Below, piece by piece: positions 36,609 to 45,056 of a stretch of 64,000 nt of DNA. A model generated the notes under the pieces. It saw only the letters and a list, made by a program, of their open reading frames with translations, was not told the origin of the DNA and did not search any database. A program made the translations under genes and the position numbers. The stretch is taken from positions 496,001 through 560,000 of the forward strand of contig NZ_JACHNV010000001.1 of the NCBI RefSeq assembly GCF_014199535.1, read 5' to 3'. Each line of letters opens with the position of its first letter. The first letter of the stretch is position 1. The stretch comes from Hymenobacter latericoloratus. Its GTDB lineage: Bacteria; Bacteroidota; Bacteroidia; Cytophagales; Hymenobacteraceae.

Positions 36609-36643
36609 AACGTCATGCCGCAGCAGCCGCGCAGCATGACGTT
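36609..36643 (-). terminator. Hairpin between echA-like gene and flippase
   Basis: AACGTCATGC (36609-36618) pairs perfectly with GCATGACGTT (36634-36643) around a 15-nt loop. There is no T-tract, so it may be a dispersed REP-like palindrome rather than a terminator. Confidence 0.45.
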
Positions 36644-36663
36644 TCAGCCTCTGGTGCCCGGGG

Positions 36664-37449
36664 TTACTTGCCCGAAAACACGGCCGGGCGCTTTTCCAGG
36701 AAAGCGGAGGTACCCTCGCGGAAATCCTCCGAGGTAAAGCAGCGGGCAAAAGCATTGGCCTCGGCCTGATAGCCGTGGCGGTCCTTATCATAATACGCAT
36801 TCACGCAATCCAGGCACAAACCCAGGGCCAGGGGAGCCTTGGTCAGGATGCGGATCAGGAGCTGCTTCGTGAAGCTGAGCAGCTCCGCTTGGGGCACTAC
36901 GTGGTTTACCAGACCCAGGCGCAGGGCCTCGTCGGCCTTTACCATATCAGCCGTCAGCAGCAGTTCAATGGCCTTGCCTTTGCCAATGAGCTGGGTGAGG
37001 CGCTGGGTGCCTCCGTAGCCCGGAATAAGCCCCAGGTTTACTTCCGGCTGCCCGAAACGGGCGTTTTCGGCCGCCACGCGCATGTGGCAGGCCATAGCCA
37101 GCTCGCAGCCCCCACCCAAGGCAAAACCATTCACGGCGGCAATAACGGGTTTGGAGCTTTCCTCCAGCAGGCAAAAAGCCTCCTGGCCACGCTCGGCCGC
37201 CCGGCGCGCCGAAATTTCATCCAGCTGGGTAAGCTCCGCAATGTCGGCCCCCGCTACAAACGATTTCTCCCCGCTACCCGTCAGAATAATACCGCGCACG
37301 GCCGGATCGTCGAGGGCCTGCTGAGCCGCCGCCCGGATTTCCTCAATCGTGGCCGCGTTCAGGGCATTTAGCTTGTCGGGGCGGTTGATGGTAATGGTCA
37401 GAATGCCGGTTTCGGCTTCCAACTGGTAAAGCAGGTTGGTAAAGGTCAT
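36664..37449 (-). CDS. Enoyl-CoA hydratase/isomerase family protein
   Basis: 261 residues from ATG 37449 (MTFTNLLYQLEAETGILTITINRP). The crotonase oxyanion-hole segments are AGADIAEL and ALGGGCELAMAC, and both catalytic Glu positions are kept: one in GGGCELA and one in FGQPEVNLGLIPG. It hydrates trans-2-enoyl-CoA in beta-oxidation or a related pathway. The Met-rich upstream frame (31 more residues) is not conserved-looking. A -7 box lies at 37480-37487 and the gene seems monocistronic. Confidence 0.92.
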   Translation of the reverse strand: MTFTNLLYQLEAETGILTITINRPDKLNALNAATIEEIRAAAQQALDDPAVRGIILTGSGEKSFVAGADIAELTQLDEISARRAAERGQEAFCLLEESSKPVIAAVNGFALGGGCELAMACHMRVAAENARFGQPEVNLGLIPGYGGTQRLTQLIGKGKAIELLLTADMVKADEALRLGLVNHVVPQAELLSFTKQLLIRILTKAPLALGLCLDCVNAYYDKDRHGYQAEANAFARCFTSEDFREGTSAFLEKRPAVFSGK

Positions 37450-37479
37450 GGTAGAAAGAGCAAGGGCCAGGAAACAGGG

Positions 37480-37487
37480 CAAAGATA
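37480..37487 (-). promoter_or_regulatory. Candidate -7 promoter box for the enoyl-CoA hydratase
   Basis: The minus strand reads TATCTTTG (TAnnTTTG), 30 nt upstream of the ATG at 37449. Confidence 0.5.
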
Positions 37488-37697
37488 GGACGAATTGCTC
37501 CGCCTGCAGGTAACGCCTTTGCTCACCGAGCCCGCAACGCATTGAACGGGTAGGCGGCCGGCTTAACCGAAATGTGGTGCCAGCCGCAGCGTGGGCGCCC
37601 TACTTTTATAGTCCGGGTACGATAGCCGCTTTATATAATTAAACGCATATATTTATCCGGCTGCGTTTCTACTTCCACTCTCAACTACTTTCTGACT

Positions 37698-38120
37698 ATG
37701 AGCTTTGTATCTGAGTTCAAAGAGTTCATTTCCAAGGGCAATGTTCTTGACCTGGCGGTCGGGGTAATTATTGGGGGGGCCTTCAACAACATCGTTAAGT
37801 CATTGACCGACGATGTGCTGATGCCCGTGCTGAGCAAGCTTACGGGCGGCATGGATTTCAAGGACTGGTTTATTGCCCTGGACGGTAACAGCTACAATGA
37901 TTTGGCGGCGGCCAAAGCCGCCAGCGCGGCCACCCTCAACTACGGCCTGTTCCTGAATGCTGTCATCAACTTCCTGCTGATGGCTTTCGCCATTTTCTGG
38001 ATTGTAAAGCTGGCCAACCGTTTCAAGAAGCCCCAGGAGGTAGTGGTAACCGACCCTGCTCCCACGCGCGACCAATTGCTGCTCACTGAAATCCGGGATG
38101 CGCTGCGTTCCCGTACCTGA
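37698..38120 (+). CDS. mscL: Large-conductance mechanosensitive channel
   Basis: 140 residues. The N-terminal amphipathic helix and TM1 read EFKEFISKGNVLDLAVGVIIG, with GAFNNIVKSLTDDVLMP after it, and TM2 is FLNAVINFLLMAFAIFWIVK. A short charged helix ends the protein (LLLTEIRDALRSR). MscL opens under extreme membrane tension to release osmolytes. The periplasmic loop (about 50-80) is rich in Ala. A weak TACTTTTA at 37601-37608 may be its -7 element. The gene stands alone. Confidence 0.97.
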   Translation: MSFVSEFKEFISKGNVLDLAVGVIIGGAFNNIVKSLTDDVLMPVLSKLTGGMDFKDWFIALDGNSYNDLAAAKAASAATLNYGLFLNAVINFLLMAFAIFWIVKLANRFKKPQEVVVTDPAPTRDQLLLTEIRDALRSRT

Positions 38121-38450
38121 AAGCGGACCGAAACAGTTCGGGCTTCCGCGCCGGACTTTAGGGTAGCCGCCCGTGTAAAATGAGTACCTGCCTCGGTCAG
38201 CATGAACTGTTCCCGGCCGCGGAGTGGATGCCGCACCTCCTTGACCGGGACAATCAACCAGGAGGCCAATCCGCGGGACGAACTGCGTGGCAACTCGTCC
38301 CATGGATTTTGGCGGACTATTGCGCTGAAATACAAGTTTGAGCCCCAGATGAACTAACTTTGGCGGGCACCCGTTGGGCGCAAAGCTGACCCCTCCTTTT
38401 ATTTAAGCGTAAGCGTACCACCGACTGGTTTTCTCTGTTATTTTTCTGCT
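38121..38450. other. Intergenic region downstream of mscL
   Basis: 330 bp. The only feature I can support is TAACTTTG at 38355-38362, a candidate -7 box for the next gene, 88 nt before its ATG. The 104-codon-scale minus-strand frames crossing the mscL end look like shadows and are not called. Confidence 0.4.
38355..38362 (+). promoter_or_regulatory. Candidate -7 promoter box for the basic secreted protein
   Basis: TAACTTTG fits TAnnTTTG. A TTTG lies 14 nt upstream, closer than usual for a -33 element. Confidence 0.4.
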
Positions 38451-38906
38451 ATGAAGAAGCTGTTTTCCCTCGTGTGCATTGCCGTTGCCGGCTGGCTGGC
38501 GGCTCCCGCTGCCCAGGCGCAAACCACGGCCAGCGCGTCCTACTCGGGGCAAACGCAGCGCGACAATGGGCAAGGACAGCGGAAGAAACGGAAAGCCTCG
38601 GCTACCGATATTGCCCGCATGCAGCAGCGCATGAGTATGAACCCCGATGAAGCCAAGCGCGACCAGCAAATGGAAATTCTGGAGGCTCGTTCGGGTATGA
38701 GCACGGCCAATACCAGCTTCGGCCGCTCAGCGGGCCCGTCCCGGCAGTTTGAGAAAGGCTCGGGAGGCTTTACGGTGCGCAAATTCAAGGACAGCCGCAT
38801 TGGTACGGCTCGTCAGAAGCGCGGTCAGACCCGGGCCGCCGGCTTCGTTGACCCCAAAGGCAAACCCCTGTCTCACAAAAAGAAAAAAGGCTTTTTGTTT
38901 TTTTAG
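38451..38906 (+). CDS. Small, highly basic secreted protein
   Basis: 151 residues, no family recognised. The signal peptide MKKLFSLVCIAVAGWLAAPAAQA is cleaved before QTTASA. The mature part is very rich in Lys, Arg, Gln and Ser with little hydrophobic content (GQTQRDNGQGQRKKRKASA; TVRKFKDSRIGTARQKRGQT) and ends LSHKKKKGFLFF. It is likely disordered. It could bind an anionic surface such as DNA, polysaccharide or peptidoglycan, but this is a guess. A strong bidirectional terminator follows. Confidence 0.75.
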   Translation: MKKLFSLVCIAVAGWLAAPAAQAQTTASASYSGQTQRDNGQGQRKKRKASATDIARMQQRMSMNPDEAKRDQQMEILEARSGMSTANTSFGRSAGPSRQFEKGSGGFTVRKFKDSRIGTARQKRGQTRAAGFVDPKGKPLSHKKKKGFLFF

Positions 38907-38923
38907 AGCCCGCTCCTGACCGA

Positions 38924-38970
38924 GCACAACAAAACGCCGCGGTGCCCTGCACCGCGGCGTTTTGTTGTGC
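38924..38970. terminator. Bidirectional terminator with a 21-bp perfect stem
   Basis: GCACAACAAAACGCCGCGGTG (38924-38944) is the exact reverse complement of 38950-38970, with loop CCCTG. It carries TTTTGTTG on both strands and lies between two convergent genes (stop 38906 and stop 38979). Confidence 0.92.
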
Positions 38971-38978
38971 TACGGGTG

Positions 38979-39245
38979 CTAATGCCGCGAACGGATAAAG
39001 GAAGGCCAGTACAATACTACCGGCGTAGGGGCCGGCCTCACCAGGGCTACCTCGTCGTTTGGCGGCAGCAAAGTGCCAGGGTTTGGGGAGTCGTCAGCCG
39101 CTTTCGGGCGCGGCGCGGCGGGCTGGGAGAGGCTTGTGGTAACCCCCGAAGCATGTTGAATTCGCCGGCCGGTTTCGGGCAGCAGTGCACACGACGATAA
39201 GACTAAGCCAGCAAGCAGGGTAGAAAAGAGTAATGTCTTCTTCAT
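38979..39245 (-). CDS. Small lipoprotein of unknown function
   Basis: 88 residues from ATG 39245 (MKKTLLFSTLLAGLVLSSCA). The lipobox LSSC predicts lipidation of the Cys. The mature part is short, Pro- and Ser-rich and probably disordered (SQPAAPRPKAADDSPNPG), ending RPAPTPVVLYWPSFIRSRH. I recognise no family. It converges on the basic secreted protein across a shared terminator. Confidence 0.6.
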   Translation of the reverse strand: MKKTLLFSTLLAGLVLSSCALLPETGRRIQHASGVTTSLSQPAAPRPKAADDSPNPGTLLPPNDEVALVRPAPTPVVLYWPSFIRSRH

Positions 39246-39614
39246 ACAGACTGCATTAGGTAGTGTCCTAGCCCGTGGCCGTAACAAAGGCAAGTCAGTA
39301 AATCAGCCTGCGCTGCTGATTGTACCGCATCATGATAACTCAAGGGCCAGCAAGCCCGGTTTAATCTCTCCATCACACAAAGCCGTCAGGGTTTTCGAAG
39401 CACTGTCACTACATCATTCTTGCACATTCCGTCGGACTGTAATGAATGCTCCAGTTCTAAAGTAGATATTATTCAGGACTTTCCTGCAGAAATCAGGTTG
39501 AAGGACGACAAAGTTCGGCCCGGGCAACACCTGCGGCCTTTTCGCTGGACCGTTTGCGGGTTGTAGTAAGCAGCCGGGGGCTTCGCCGGGGAGCGTGCAG
39601 ACGGCATGTCCTGC
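39246..39614. other. Intergenic region upstream of the small lipoprotein
   Basis: About 370 bp without a gene, RNA gene or exact promoter box that I can support. Short frames here have no signal peptide or domain. Confidence 0.4.
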
Positions 39615-39650
39615 AAACAAAAAGCCCCGGCTGTAGCAGCCGGGGCTTTT
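39615..39650 (-). terminator. Terminator of the rimP-nusA-infB operon
   Basis: AAAAGCCCCGGCTG (39620-39633) pairs with CAGCCGGGGCTTTT (39637-39650) around TAG. On the minus strand it is followed by TTTGTTTG. It lies 18 nt after the infB stop. Confidence 0.85.
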
Positions 39651-39668
39651 GCGTAATCGGACAACGAA

Positions 39669-42600
39669 TTACAGCGTCCGCTTTACTTCTTTCTCTTCGA
39701 AGCCTTCAATGTTGTCGCCTTCGCGCAAGTCGTTGAAGCCTTTCAGCGAAATACCGCATTCGTACCCTTGGCGTACTTCCGACACGTCGTCTTTGTAGCG
39801 CTTGAGGTCCTGAATTTCGCCGGAGTACACCACAATACCGTCGCGCACCAGGCGGACTTTGGTTTTGCGGGTGAACGTGCCATCCGTTACCATACAGCCG
39901 GCAATGGTACCCACCTTGGTAATGTTAAACACCTGGCGAACCTCGGCGTTGGCTACTACCACCTCCTGTACCGTCGGGGCCAGCATGCCTTCCATGGCAT
40001 CCTTCACCTCGTTGATGGCATTGTAGATGATAGAGTAGAGGCGAATATCAATCTGCTCCTGCTCAGCTAGCTTACGGGCGCTTTGCGAAGGCCGCACCTG
40101 GAAGCCGATGATGATGGCATCAGAGGCCGAAGCCAGCAGTACGTCGGATTCCGAAATGGCGCCTACCCCTTTGTTGAGGATGTTCACGGCCACTTCCGGC
40201 GTGCTCAGCTTCAGCAGGGAGTCGGCCAGTGCTTCTACCGAACCGTCCACGTCGCCCTTCACAATAACGTTGAGCTCTTTGAACGAACCGATTGCCAAGC
40301 GGCGACCAATCTCGTCGAGGGTGATGTGCTTCTTGGTACGCAGGCTCTGCTCGCGGGCCAGCTGCTGACGCTGGGTGGCCAGTTCGCGGGCTTCCCGCTC
40401 CGTTTCCATCACCTGGATTTTGTCGCCGGCTTGCGGGGCGCCGGTTAGGCCCAGCACCTGCACGGGGGTAGCGGGGCCGGCTTTCTTCATCTTCTTGCCG
40501 CGGTGGTCCGTCATGGCCTTTACGCGGCCAAAGTGCGGACCTGCCAGCACGATGTCGCCAACCTCCATGGTGCCCGTCTGCACCAGAATGGTAGTCACGT
40601 AGCCCCGGCCTTTATCGAGCGAGGCTTCAATAACGGCACCTACCGCGCTGCGGTCTGGGTTTGCCTTCAAGTCGAGCAGCTCGGCTTCCAGCAATACCTT
40701 TTCCAGCAGATCATCGATGCCCAGACCCGTTTTGGCCGATACTTCCTGGGACTGGTACTTACCGCCCCATTCTTCCACCAGAATATTGATAGCCGACAGC
40801 TCTTCCCGCACTTTATCGGGGTTGGCACCGGGCTTATCAATCTTGTTCAGCGCAATAACAATCGGTACCCCGGCTGCTTGTGCGTGGTTGATGGCTTCTT
40901 TGGTTTGGGGCATCACCGAGTCGTCGGCAGCTACCACAATGATGGCAATGTCAGTAATCTTGGCACCCCGGGCACGCATGGCGGTAAACGCTTCGTGACC
41001 CGGCGTGTCCAGGAACGTAACGCGCTTGCCCGACTTGGTCATCACGTCGTAGGCCCCAATGTGCTGCGTAATGCCCCCGGCTTCGCCTTTAGCCACGCTC
41101 GCATTGCGGATGTAGTCCAGCAGCGAGGTTTTACCGTGGTCAACGTGGCCCATGATGGTCACGATGGGAGCCCGCGGCTGCAGATCCTCTTCGGCGTCCT
41201 CAATTTCAACGGTCGTTTCTTCTTCTTCGGCGCTCAGGAACTCTACGTCGTAGCCAAATTCATCCGCAATAACGGTAATGGCTTCAGCGTCGAGGCGCTG
41301 GTTGATGGAAACGAACATGCCCATGTTGAGGCACACCTTAATAACTTCGTTCACCGACACATCCATGAACGACGCGAGGTCGTTGGCCGAAATAAACTCG
41401 GTTACTTTGAGCGTTTTGGCGTCAAGCTCATTCTGAGCGCGCAGAGCCTCGCGGTCCTCGGCCGCCATGTTCCGCTTGTCGCGGCGGTATTTGGCGCGGT
41501 TCTGCTGCTGGCCACCCCGGCCGCCGCTGAGCTTGGCCAGCGTAGCCTTGATCTGTTCCTGAATCTGCTTGTCGTTTTGCTCGGGCGTGAGAGCCGGAGC
41601 CGGCTGACGGTTGCCGCCGCCTTGCTGGCCCGGACGATTACCGCCCTGCTGACCACCCGGACGGTTACCGCCTTGCTGGCCCGGACGATTACCGCCGCCT
41701 TGCTGGCCGGGACCACCCGGACGGTTGCCACCGCCTTGCTGACCGGTACCGGTCTGGCCCCCTTGCTGGCCCGGCTGACCGGGGCCACCCATGGGAATGC
41801 GCTGGCGCTTCTTCTTGTCGGGGCTGATGCCGCTCTTGCGCACATCCGAGGAAGCCACCGGACGAGCCCCGCGGCCACCCCGCCGCGATGAGTCGAGCGG
41901 AAGTTCAATTTTGCCTAGTACGGTCAGGCCTTTCAGCTGATCGGCCTTGGCCACGATTGTTCCTTCCTCCGTAGCTGCTGCTTCGGGAGCAACTGGAGCA
42001 GTCGGGGCAGCAGGCGCTGCGGCCGGAGCAGGCTTAGGAGCCTCGGCAACGGGTGCGGGAGCCGGAGCCGCAGGCTGAGGCGCGGCTGGCTTGGGGGCTT
42101 CTGCTACCGGAGCGGGCTGAGGAGCCGGCGCAGGTGCTGCCGGCTTAGGAGCTTCGGGTGCGGGAGCTGGCTTGGGAGCTTCCGCTACCGGAGCCGGGGT
42201 AGGCTTAGGAGCCTCGGCCGCCGGCTTGGGAGCTTCAACTGCCGGAGCAGGGGTAGGCTGGGCCGGAGCCACCGGACGAGGGGGCACGGGGCGACCCTTC
42301 GAGTCCAGCTCAATCTTGCCCAAAACCTTCAGACCCGGTACTCGGGAGGGTTCCTCGGCCGGAGCTGGTTTAGGGGCTTCGGCGACCGGAGCCGGGGTAG
42401 GGGCTTGCGGAGCAGCCGGCTTAGGAGCCGGGGCAGCGGGAGCAGCTGGTTTGGGCGCAGCAGCCTCAGCGGCCCGCGCCTGAGCAGCCTGGGCCGCTGA
42501 GGCTTCCAGCTCGCTCTGGCGCTTGGCCTGGCTGAGCTTGGCAGCTTCCATCTTGTCCTGCGCCGACGATGCAAACGCCTTTTCGAGCAGGGATACCTGC

Positions 42601-42734
42601 TCCGACGTCAGCTTGGTCGTCGGCTTGTTTTCGATGTTGTGCCCTTTTCCCGCCAGAAAATCCACAATCGTGGAAAGCCCAACGTTCAGGTCTTTGGCTG
42701 CCTGATTCAGCCGTTTGGTTGCTGCTTCCGCCAT
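39669..42734 (-). CDS. infB: Translation initiation factor IF-2
   Basis: 1021 residues from ATG 42734 ([24 protein letters not shown]), which has the IF2 N-terminal fold; 12 extra upstream codons are less likely. After it comes a very long low-complexity region: Ala/Pro-rich blocks of the form EAPKPAPAP (about residues 90-270) and a Gly/Gln/Asn/Arg block with [10 protein letters not shown] repeats (about 325-395). The GTPase domain follows with [14 protein letters not shown] (around residue 530), DTPGHEAF and [11 protein letters not shown], then the beta-barrel and fMet-tRNA-binding domains ending [19 protein letters not shown]-2 positions initiator tRNA on the ribosome. It is the last gene of rimP-nusA-infB but also has its own -7 box. 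Confidence 0.97.
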   Translation of the reverse strand: MAEAATKRLNQAAKDLNVGLSTIVDFLAGKGHNIENKPTTKLTSEQVSLLEKAFASSAQDKMEAAKLSQAKRQSELEASAAQAAQARAAEAAAPKPAAPAAPAPKPAAPQAPTPAPVAEAPKPAPAEEPSRVPGLKVLGKIELDSKGRPVPPRPVAPAQPTPAPAVEAPKPAAEAPKPTPAPVAEAPKPAPAPEAPKPAAPAPAPQPAPVAEAPKPAAPQPAAPAPAPVAEAPKPAPAAAPAAPTAPVAPEAAATEEGTIVAKADQLKGLTVLGKIELPLDSSRRGGRGARPVASSDVRKSGISPDKKKRQRIPMGGPGQPGQQGGQTGTGQQGGGNRPGGPGQQGGGNRPGQQGGNRPGGQQGGNRPGQQGGGNRQPAPALTPEQNDKQIQEQIKATLAKLSGGRGGQQQNRAKYRRDKRNMAAEDREALRAQNELDAKTLKVTEFISANDLASFMDVSVNEVIKVCLNMGMFVSINQRLDAEAITVIADEFGYDVEFLSAEEEETTVEIEDAEEDLQPRAPIVTIMGHVDHGKTSLLDYIRNASVAKGEAGGITQHIGAYDVMTKSGKRVTFLDTPGHEAFTAMRARGAKITDIAIIVVAADDSVMPQTKEAINHAQAAGVPIVIALNKIDKPGANPDKVREELSAINILVEEWGGKYQSQEVSAKTGLGIDDLLEKVLLEAELLDLKANPDRSAVGAVIEASLDKGRGYVTTILVQTGTMEVGDIVLAGPHFGRVKAMTDHRGKKMKKAGPATPVQVLGLTGAPQAGDKIQVMETEREARELATQRQQLAREQSLRTKKHITLDEIGRRLAIGSFKELNVIVKGDVDGSVEALADSLLKLSTPEVAVNILNKGVGAISESDVLLASASDAIIIGFQVRPSQSARKLAEQEQIDIRLYSIIYNAINEVKDAMEGMLAPTVQEVVVANAEVRQVFNITKVGTIAGCMVTDGTFTRKTKVRLVRDGIVVYSGEIQDLKRYKDDVSEVRQGYECGISLKGFNDLREGDNIEGFEEKEVKRTL

Positions 42735-42767
42735 TCTATGCTCGCGAACGATACTCTTATCTGGTTG

Positions 42768-42775
42768 CAAAGGTA
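42768..42775 (-). promoter_or_regulatory. Candidate internal -7 promoter box for infB
   Basis: The minus strand reads TACCTTTG (TAnnTTTG), 33 nt upstream of the infB ATG. A TTTTG lies 26 nt further upstream, slightly beyond the usual spacing. Confidence 0.45.
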
Positions 42776-42858
42776 CTACATTAAATCTTGCCGGGCGGGG
42801 TCAAAATCAAGCCACCCGGCCTGATGTTAACGCCCTTGCCGTACCGGCCGCCGCGCAC

Positions 42859-44154
42859 TCATTGCGCGGCGCCGGAATTTTGTGCTTCCTCGCCTTCCGG
42901 CTCGTCGCTCTCGTTGTCCTCGAACTCGTTGCGGATGACGCGGAAGAGCTCCTCGACGGTTTCCTCTTCCAGCTCCGTCCGCCGCACGATATCTTCCTTG
43001 CTGACCGCCAATACGGCGCGGCCGGTATCGAGGCCGATTTTCTTGAGCTCATCCAAGATCCAGCCTTCGATTTCGTCCTGGAACTCGTCCAGGGCAATAT
43101 CTTCCTCGAAGTCGCCGGCATCCCGGAATACGTCGATTTCCATGCCTACGAGGCGGGAAGCCAGCTTGATGTTGGCGCCGCCGCGGCCGATAGCCAAAGA
43201 AACCTGGTCAGGCTTCAAGAACACCGAAACCCGCCCAGTTTGTTCGTTGATCTTCATCGACGTCAATTTGGCCGGTGACAAAGCCCGGGCGATGTACAGC
43301 TCCAGGTTGTCGGTGTAGTTGATGATGTCGATGTTTTCGTTTTCCAGCTCGCGCACCACGGCGTGAATACGGGAGCCTTTCATACCCACGCAGGCCCCTA
43401 CGGGGTCAATGCGGTCATCGTAGCTTTCTACGGCTACTTTGGCCCGCTCGCCGGGCTCACGCACGATATTCTTGATGGTGATAAGGCCATCGAAGATTTC
43501 GGGTACTTCCTGCTCCATAAGGCGCTCCAGGAAAGCCGGCGCGGCGCGCGACAGGATAATTTTGGGCGTGCCGTTCAGCACATCTACGCGGTGCACTACG
43601 GCCCGGATGGTGTCGCCCTTGCGGTAGCGGTCCTTCGGGATTTGCTCGCCCTTGGGCAGCACCAGCTCGTTTTCGTCTTTGTCGAGGATGAGAGCTTCGC
43701 GGCCCCACACCTGGTACACCTCGCCCACCACAATTTCGCCTACCTGGTCTTTATAAGCCTGGTAGAGGTTGTCGCGCTCCAAGTCCTTCACGCGCTGAAT
43801 CAGCGTCTGGCGGGCCATGAGCACGGCGCGGCGGCCGAAATCTTCCAGCTTAATTTCCTCGGCTACCGATTCGCCTACCTCGTAGTCGGGCTCGATCTTC
43901 TGGGCCTCGGCCAGCGGAATCTTGTCCAGGTCCCAGATATCCTCGGAGTTGTCGTCCACAATTTCGCGGTTCCGATAGATTTCCAGGTCACCTTTGTCCA
44001 CGTTCAGGATGACGTCGAAGTTCGAGTCGTCATCATACTTCTTGCGAATCATGGTGCGGAACACTTCCTCCAGGATGCTCATCATCGTGGGGCGGTCGAT
44101 GTTTTTCGACCGAGCGAATTCGGCAAACGATTCAATCAGGACGTTGCTGTTCAT
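42859..44154 (-). CDS. nusA: Transcription termination/antitermination protein NusA
   Basis: 431 residues. The N-terminal RNA-polymerase-binding domain starts MNSNVLIESFAEFARSKN. The S1 domain (about 130-200) has GEIVVGEVYQVWGREALI, and two KH domains follow (EREPGERAKVAVESYD-type segment seen as REPGERAKVAVES; VGMKGSRIHAVVREL; LAIGRGGANIKLASRL). The last ~70 residues are acidic, ending EFEDNESDEPEGEE. NusA modulates pausing and termination. A hairpin with the stop codon in its loop (42850-42857 with 42863-42870) lies at the gene end and could lower readthrough into infB. Confidence 0.97.
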   Translation of the reverse strand: MNSNVLIESFAEFARSKNIDRPTMMSILEEVFRTMIRKKYDDDSNFDVILNVDKGDLEIYRNREIVDDNSEDIWDLDKIPLAEAQKIEPDYEVGESVAEEIKLEDFGRRAVLMARQTLIQRVKDLERDNLYQAYKDQVGEIVVGEVYQVWGREALILDKDENELVLPKGEQIPKDRYRKGDTIRAVVHRVDVLNGTPKIILSRAAPAFLERLMEQEVPEIFDGLITIKNIVREPGERAKVAVESYDDRIDPVGACVGMKGSRIHAVVRELENENIDIINYTDNLELYIARALSPAKLTSMKINEQTGRVSVFLKPDQVSLAIGRGGANIKLASRLVGMEIDVFRDAGDFEEDIALDEFQDEIEGWILDELKKIGLDTGRAVLAVSKEDIVRRTELEEETVEELFRVIRNEFEDNESDEPEGEEAQNSGAAQ

Positions 44155-44276
44155 CTTTGTTTGAGCTATTAGCTGTTAGCTGCCGGCGGCCGGTAAGGCG
44201 CTTGAGCCAGGCAAATAAAACAGGTTAAAGGGCTGGTCGGGTGGCTAATACCAGCCGAAGCCGGTTCGACAGCCTT

Positions 44277-44750
44277 CTACTTAAAGGAAATAATCACTTT
44301 CGCTTCCTGAATGCTGGCGAACGGTACCAGGGCAGCGGGCAAGGATTTCTTTTTGTTTTTCTCTTTCACAACCTCCGCCAGCTGAATGCCTTCGGCTTCC
44401 ACGGCTTCGAGGGCCCCGGTTTTCTCAGTCCCATCGGTGAGCTTGAGGCTGAGGCTGCGGCCCACGTGGCGCGTGTACTGGCGCGGGTCGCGCAGAGGCT
44501 GATCGGCACCCGGCGAGGTCACCTCCAGCGTATAGCTGGCATCCTCGCCGTACTCCTCATCAACGCGGCGAGCAAGGCGGCGGCTAATCTGAGCGCACTC
44601 ATCAATCCCTACGCCCTGTTCCCCGTCGAGGGTAACAGTGACTTTGGGCCGAATGGCGTCGGAGACGGTCAGGTCCACTACGAACAGGCTGCCGTCGGTA
44701 GGCAGGCTGTCCTGCAGCAACTCCGCGAGGCGGGCACGGTCAAGTTTCAT
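44277..44750 (-). CDS. rimP: Ribosome maturation factor RimP
   Basis: 157 residues from ATG 44750 (MKLDRARLAELLQDSL), the typical RimP length. Conserved pieces are GSLFVVDLTVSDAIRPKVTVTLDGE, seen as VVDLTVSDAI and KVTVTLDG, then GIDECAQISRRLARRVDEE and LEVTSPGADQPLRDPRQY. The second, SH3-like domain ends FASIQEAKVIISFK. RimP helps assemble the 30S subunit. It is the first gene of rimP-nusA-infB and follows a leader with a terminator-like hairpin. The in-frame extension upstream of 44750 overlaps that leader and is rejected. Confidence 0.94.
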   Translation of the reverse strand: MKLDRARLAELLQDSLPTDGSLFVVDLTVSDAIRPKVTVTLDGEQGVGIDECAQISRRLARRVDEEYGEDASYTLEVTSPGADQPLRDPRQYTRHVGRSLSLKLTDGTEKTGALEAVEAEGIQLAEVVKEKNKKKSLPAALVPFASIQEAKVIISFK

Positions 44751-44769
44751 AGGCGAGGCACCGGGTGAT

Positions 44770-44799
44770 AAAACAAAGAGGGGACTGTCCGTCCCCTCT
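44770..44799 (-). promoter_or_regulatory. Terminator-like leader hairpin upstream of rimP
   Basis: AGAGGGGAC (44777-44785) pairs with GTCCCCTCT (44791-44799) around TGTCC. On the minus strand the hairpin is followed by TTTGTTTTA and lies 26 nt before the rimP ATG, inside the transcript defined by the promoter at 44823-44853. It looks like an intrinsic attenuator of the rimP-nusA-infB operon. Confidence 0.6.
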
Positions 44800-44822
44800 C
44801 GTTGCGTTGTAGTTTTCAGGTG

Positions 44823-44853
44823 CAAATATACTATACTTTTGCCCTGAAAACAA
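44823..44853 (-). promoter_or_regulatory. Promoter of rimP-nusA-infB
   Basis: On the minus strand TTG (44851-44853) is followed after 20 nt by TATATTTG (44823-44830), a good match to the Bacteroidota -33/-7 pattern. A plus-strand box TACTTTTG (44834-44841) is embedded in the same 31 bp and points the other way. Confidence 0.65.
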
Positions 44854-45016
44854 GCCTGCTCAGCAGGTTTGCCTGAGGCCACAAACAGCCCGGTTGGGGG
44901 TGGGCTCTGCTACTCGGTATCGGAGCTGGTCAAGACTGTTGTTGCTGCCGAAGACAACCAGGCGACAAAGGCAGCAGGGGCCGTGGCAGAACCGCAGGCT
45001 GCTAACCCGGAACGGC

Positions 45017-45024
45017 TACCTTTG
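45017..45024 (+). promoter_or_regulatory. Candidate -7 promoter box for the EEP-family gene
   Basis: TACCTTTG fits TAnnTTTG and lies 32 nt upstream of the GTG start at 45057. The TACTTTTG at 44834-44841 is a second candidate with a much longer leader. Confidence 0.5.
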
Positions 45025-45056
45025 CGCCTGATCCTGTTGCTGGAAAAAGGTTGCCT

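Noticed and set aside
41595..41815. Direct DNA repeats that look like a CRISPR or tandem array
   Set aside because: The repeats are in frame in infB and encode [10 protein letters not shown] units; there are no spacers of constant length and no cas genes.
44161..44276. GGTTCGA stretch suggesting a tRNA T-loop between nusA and rimP
   Set aside because: No acceptor, D-arm or anticodon arm can be formed around it. I found no tRNA gene in the window.
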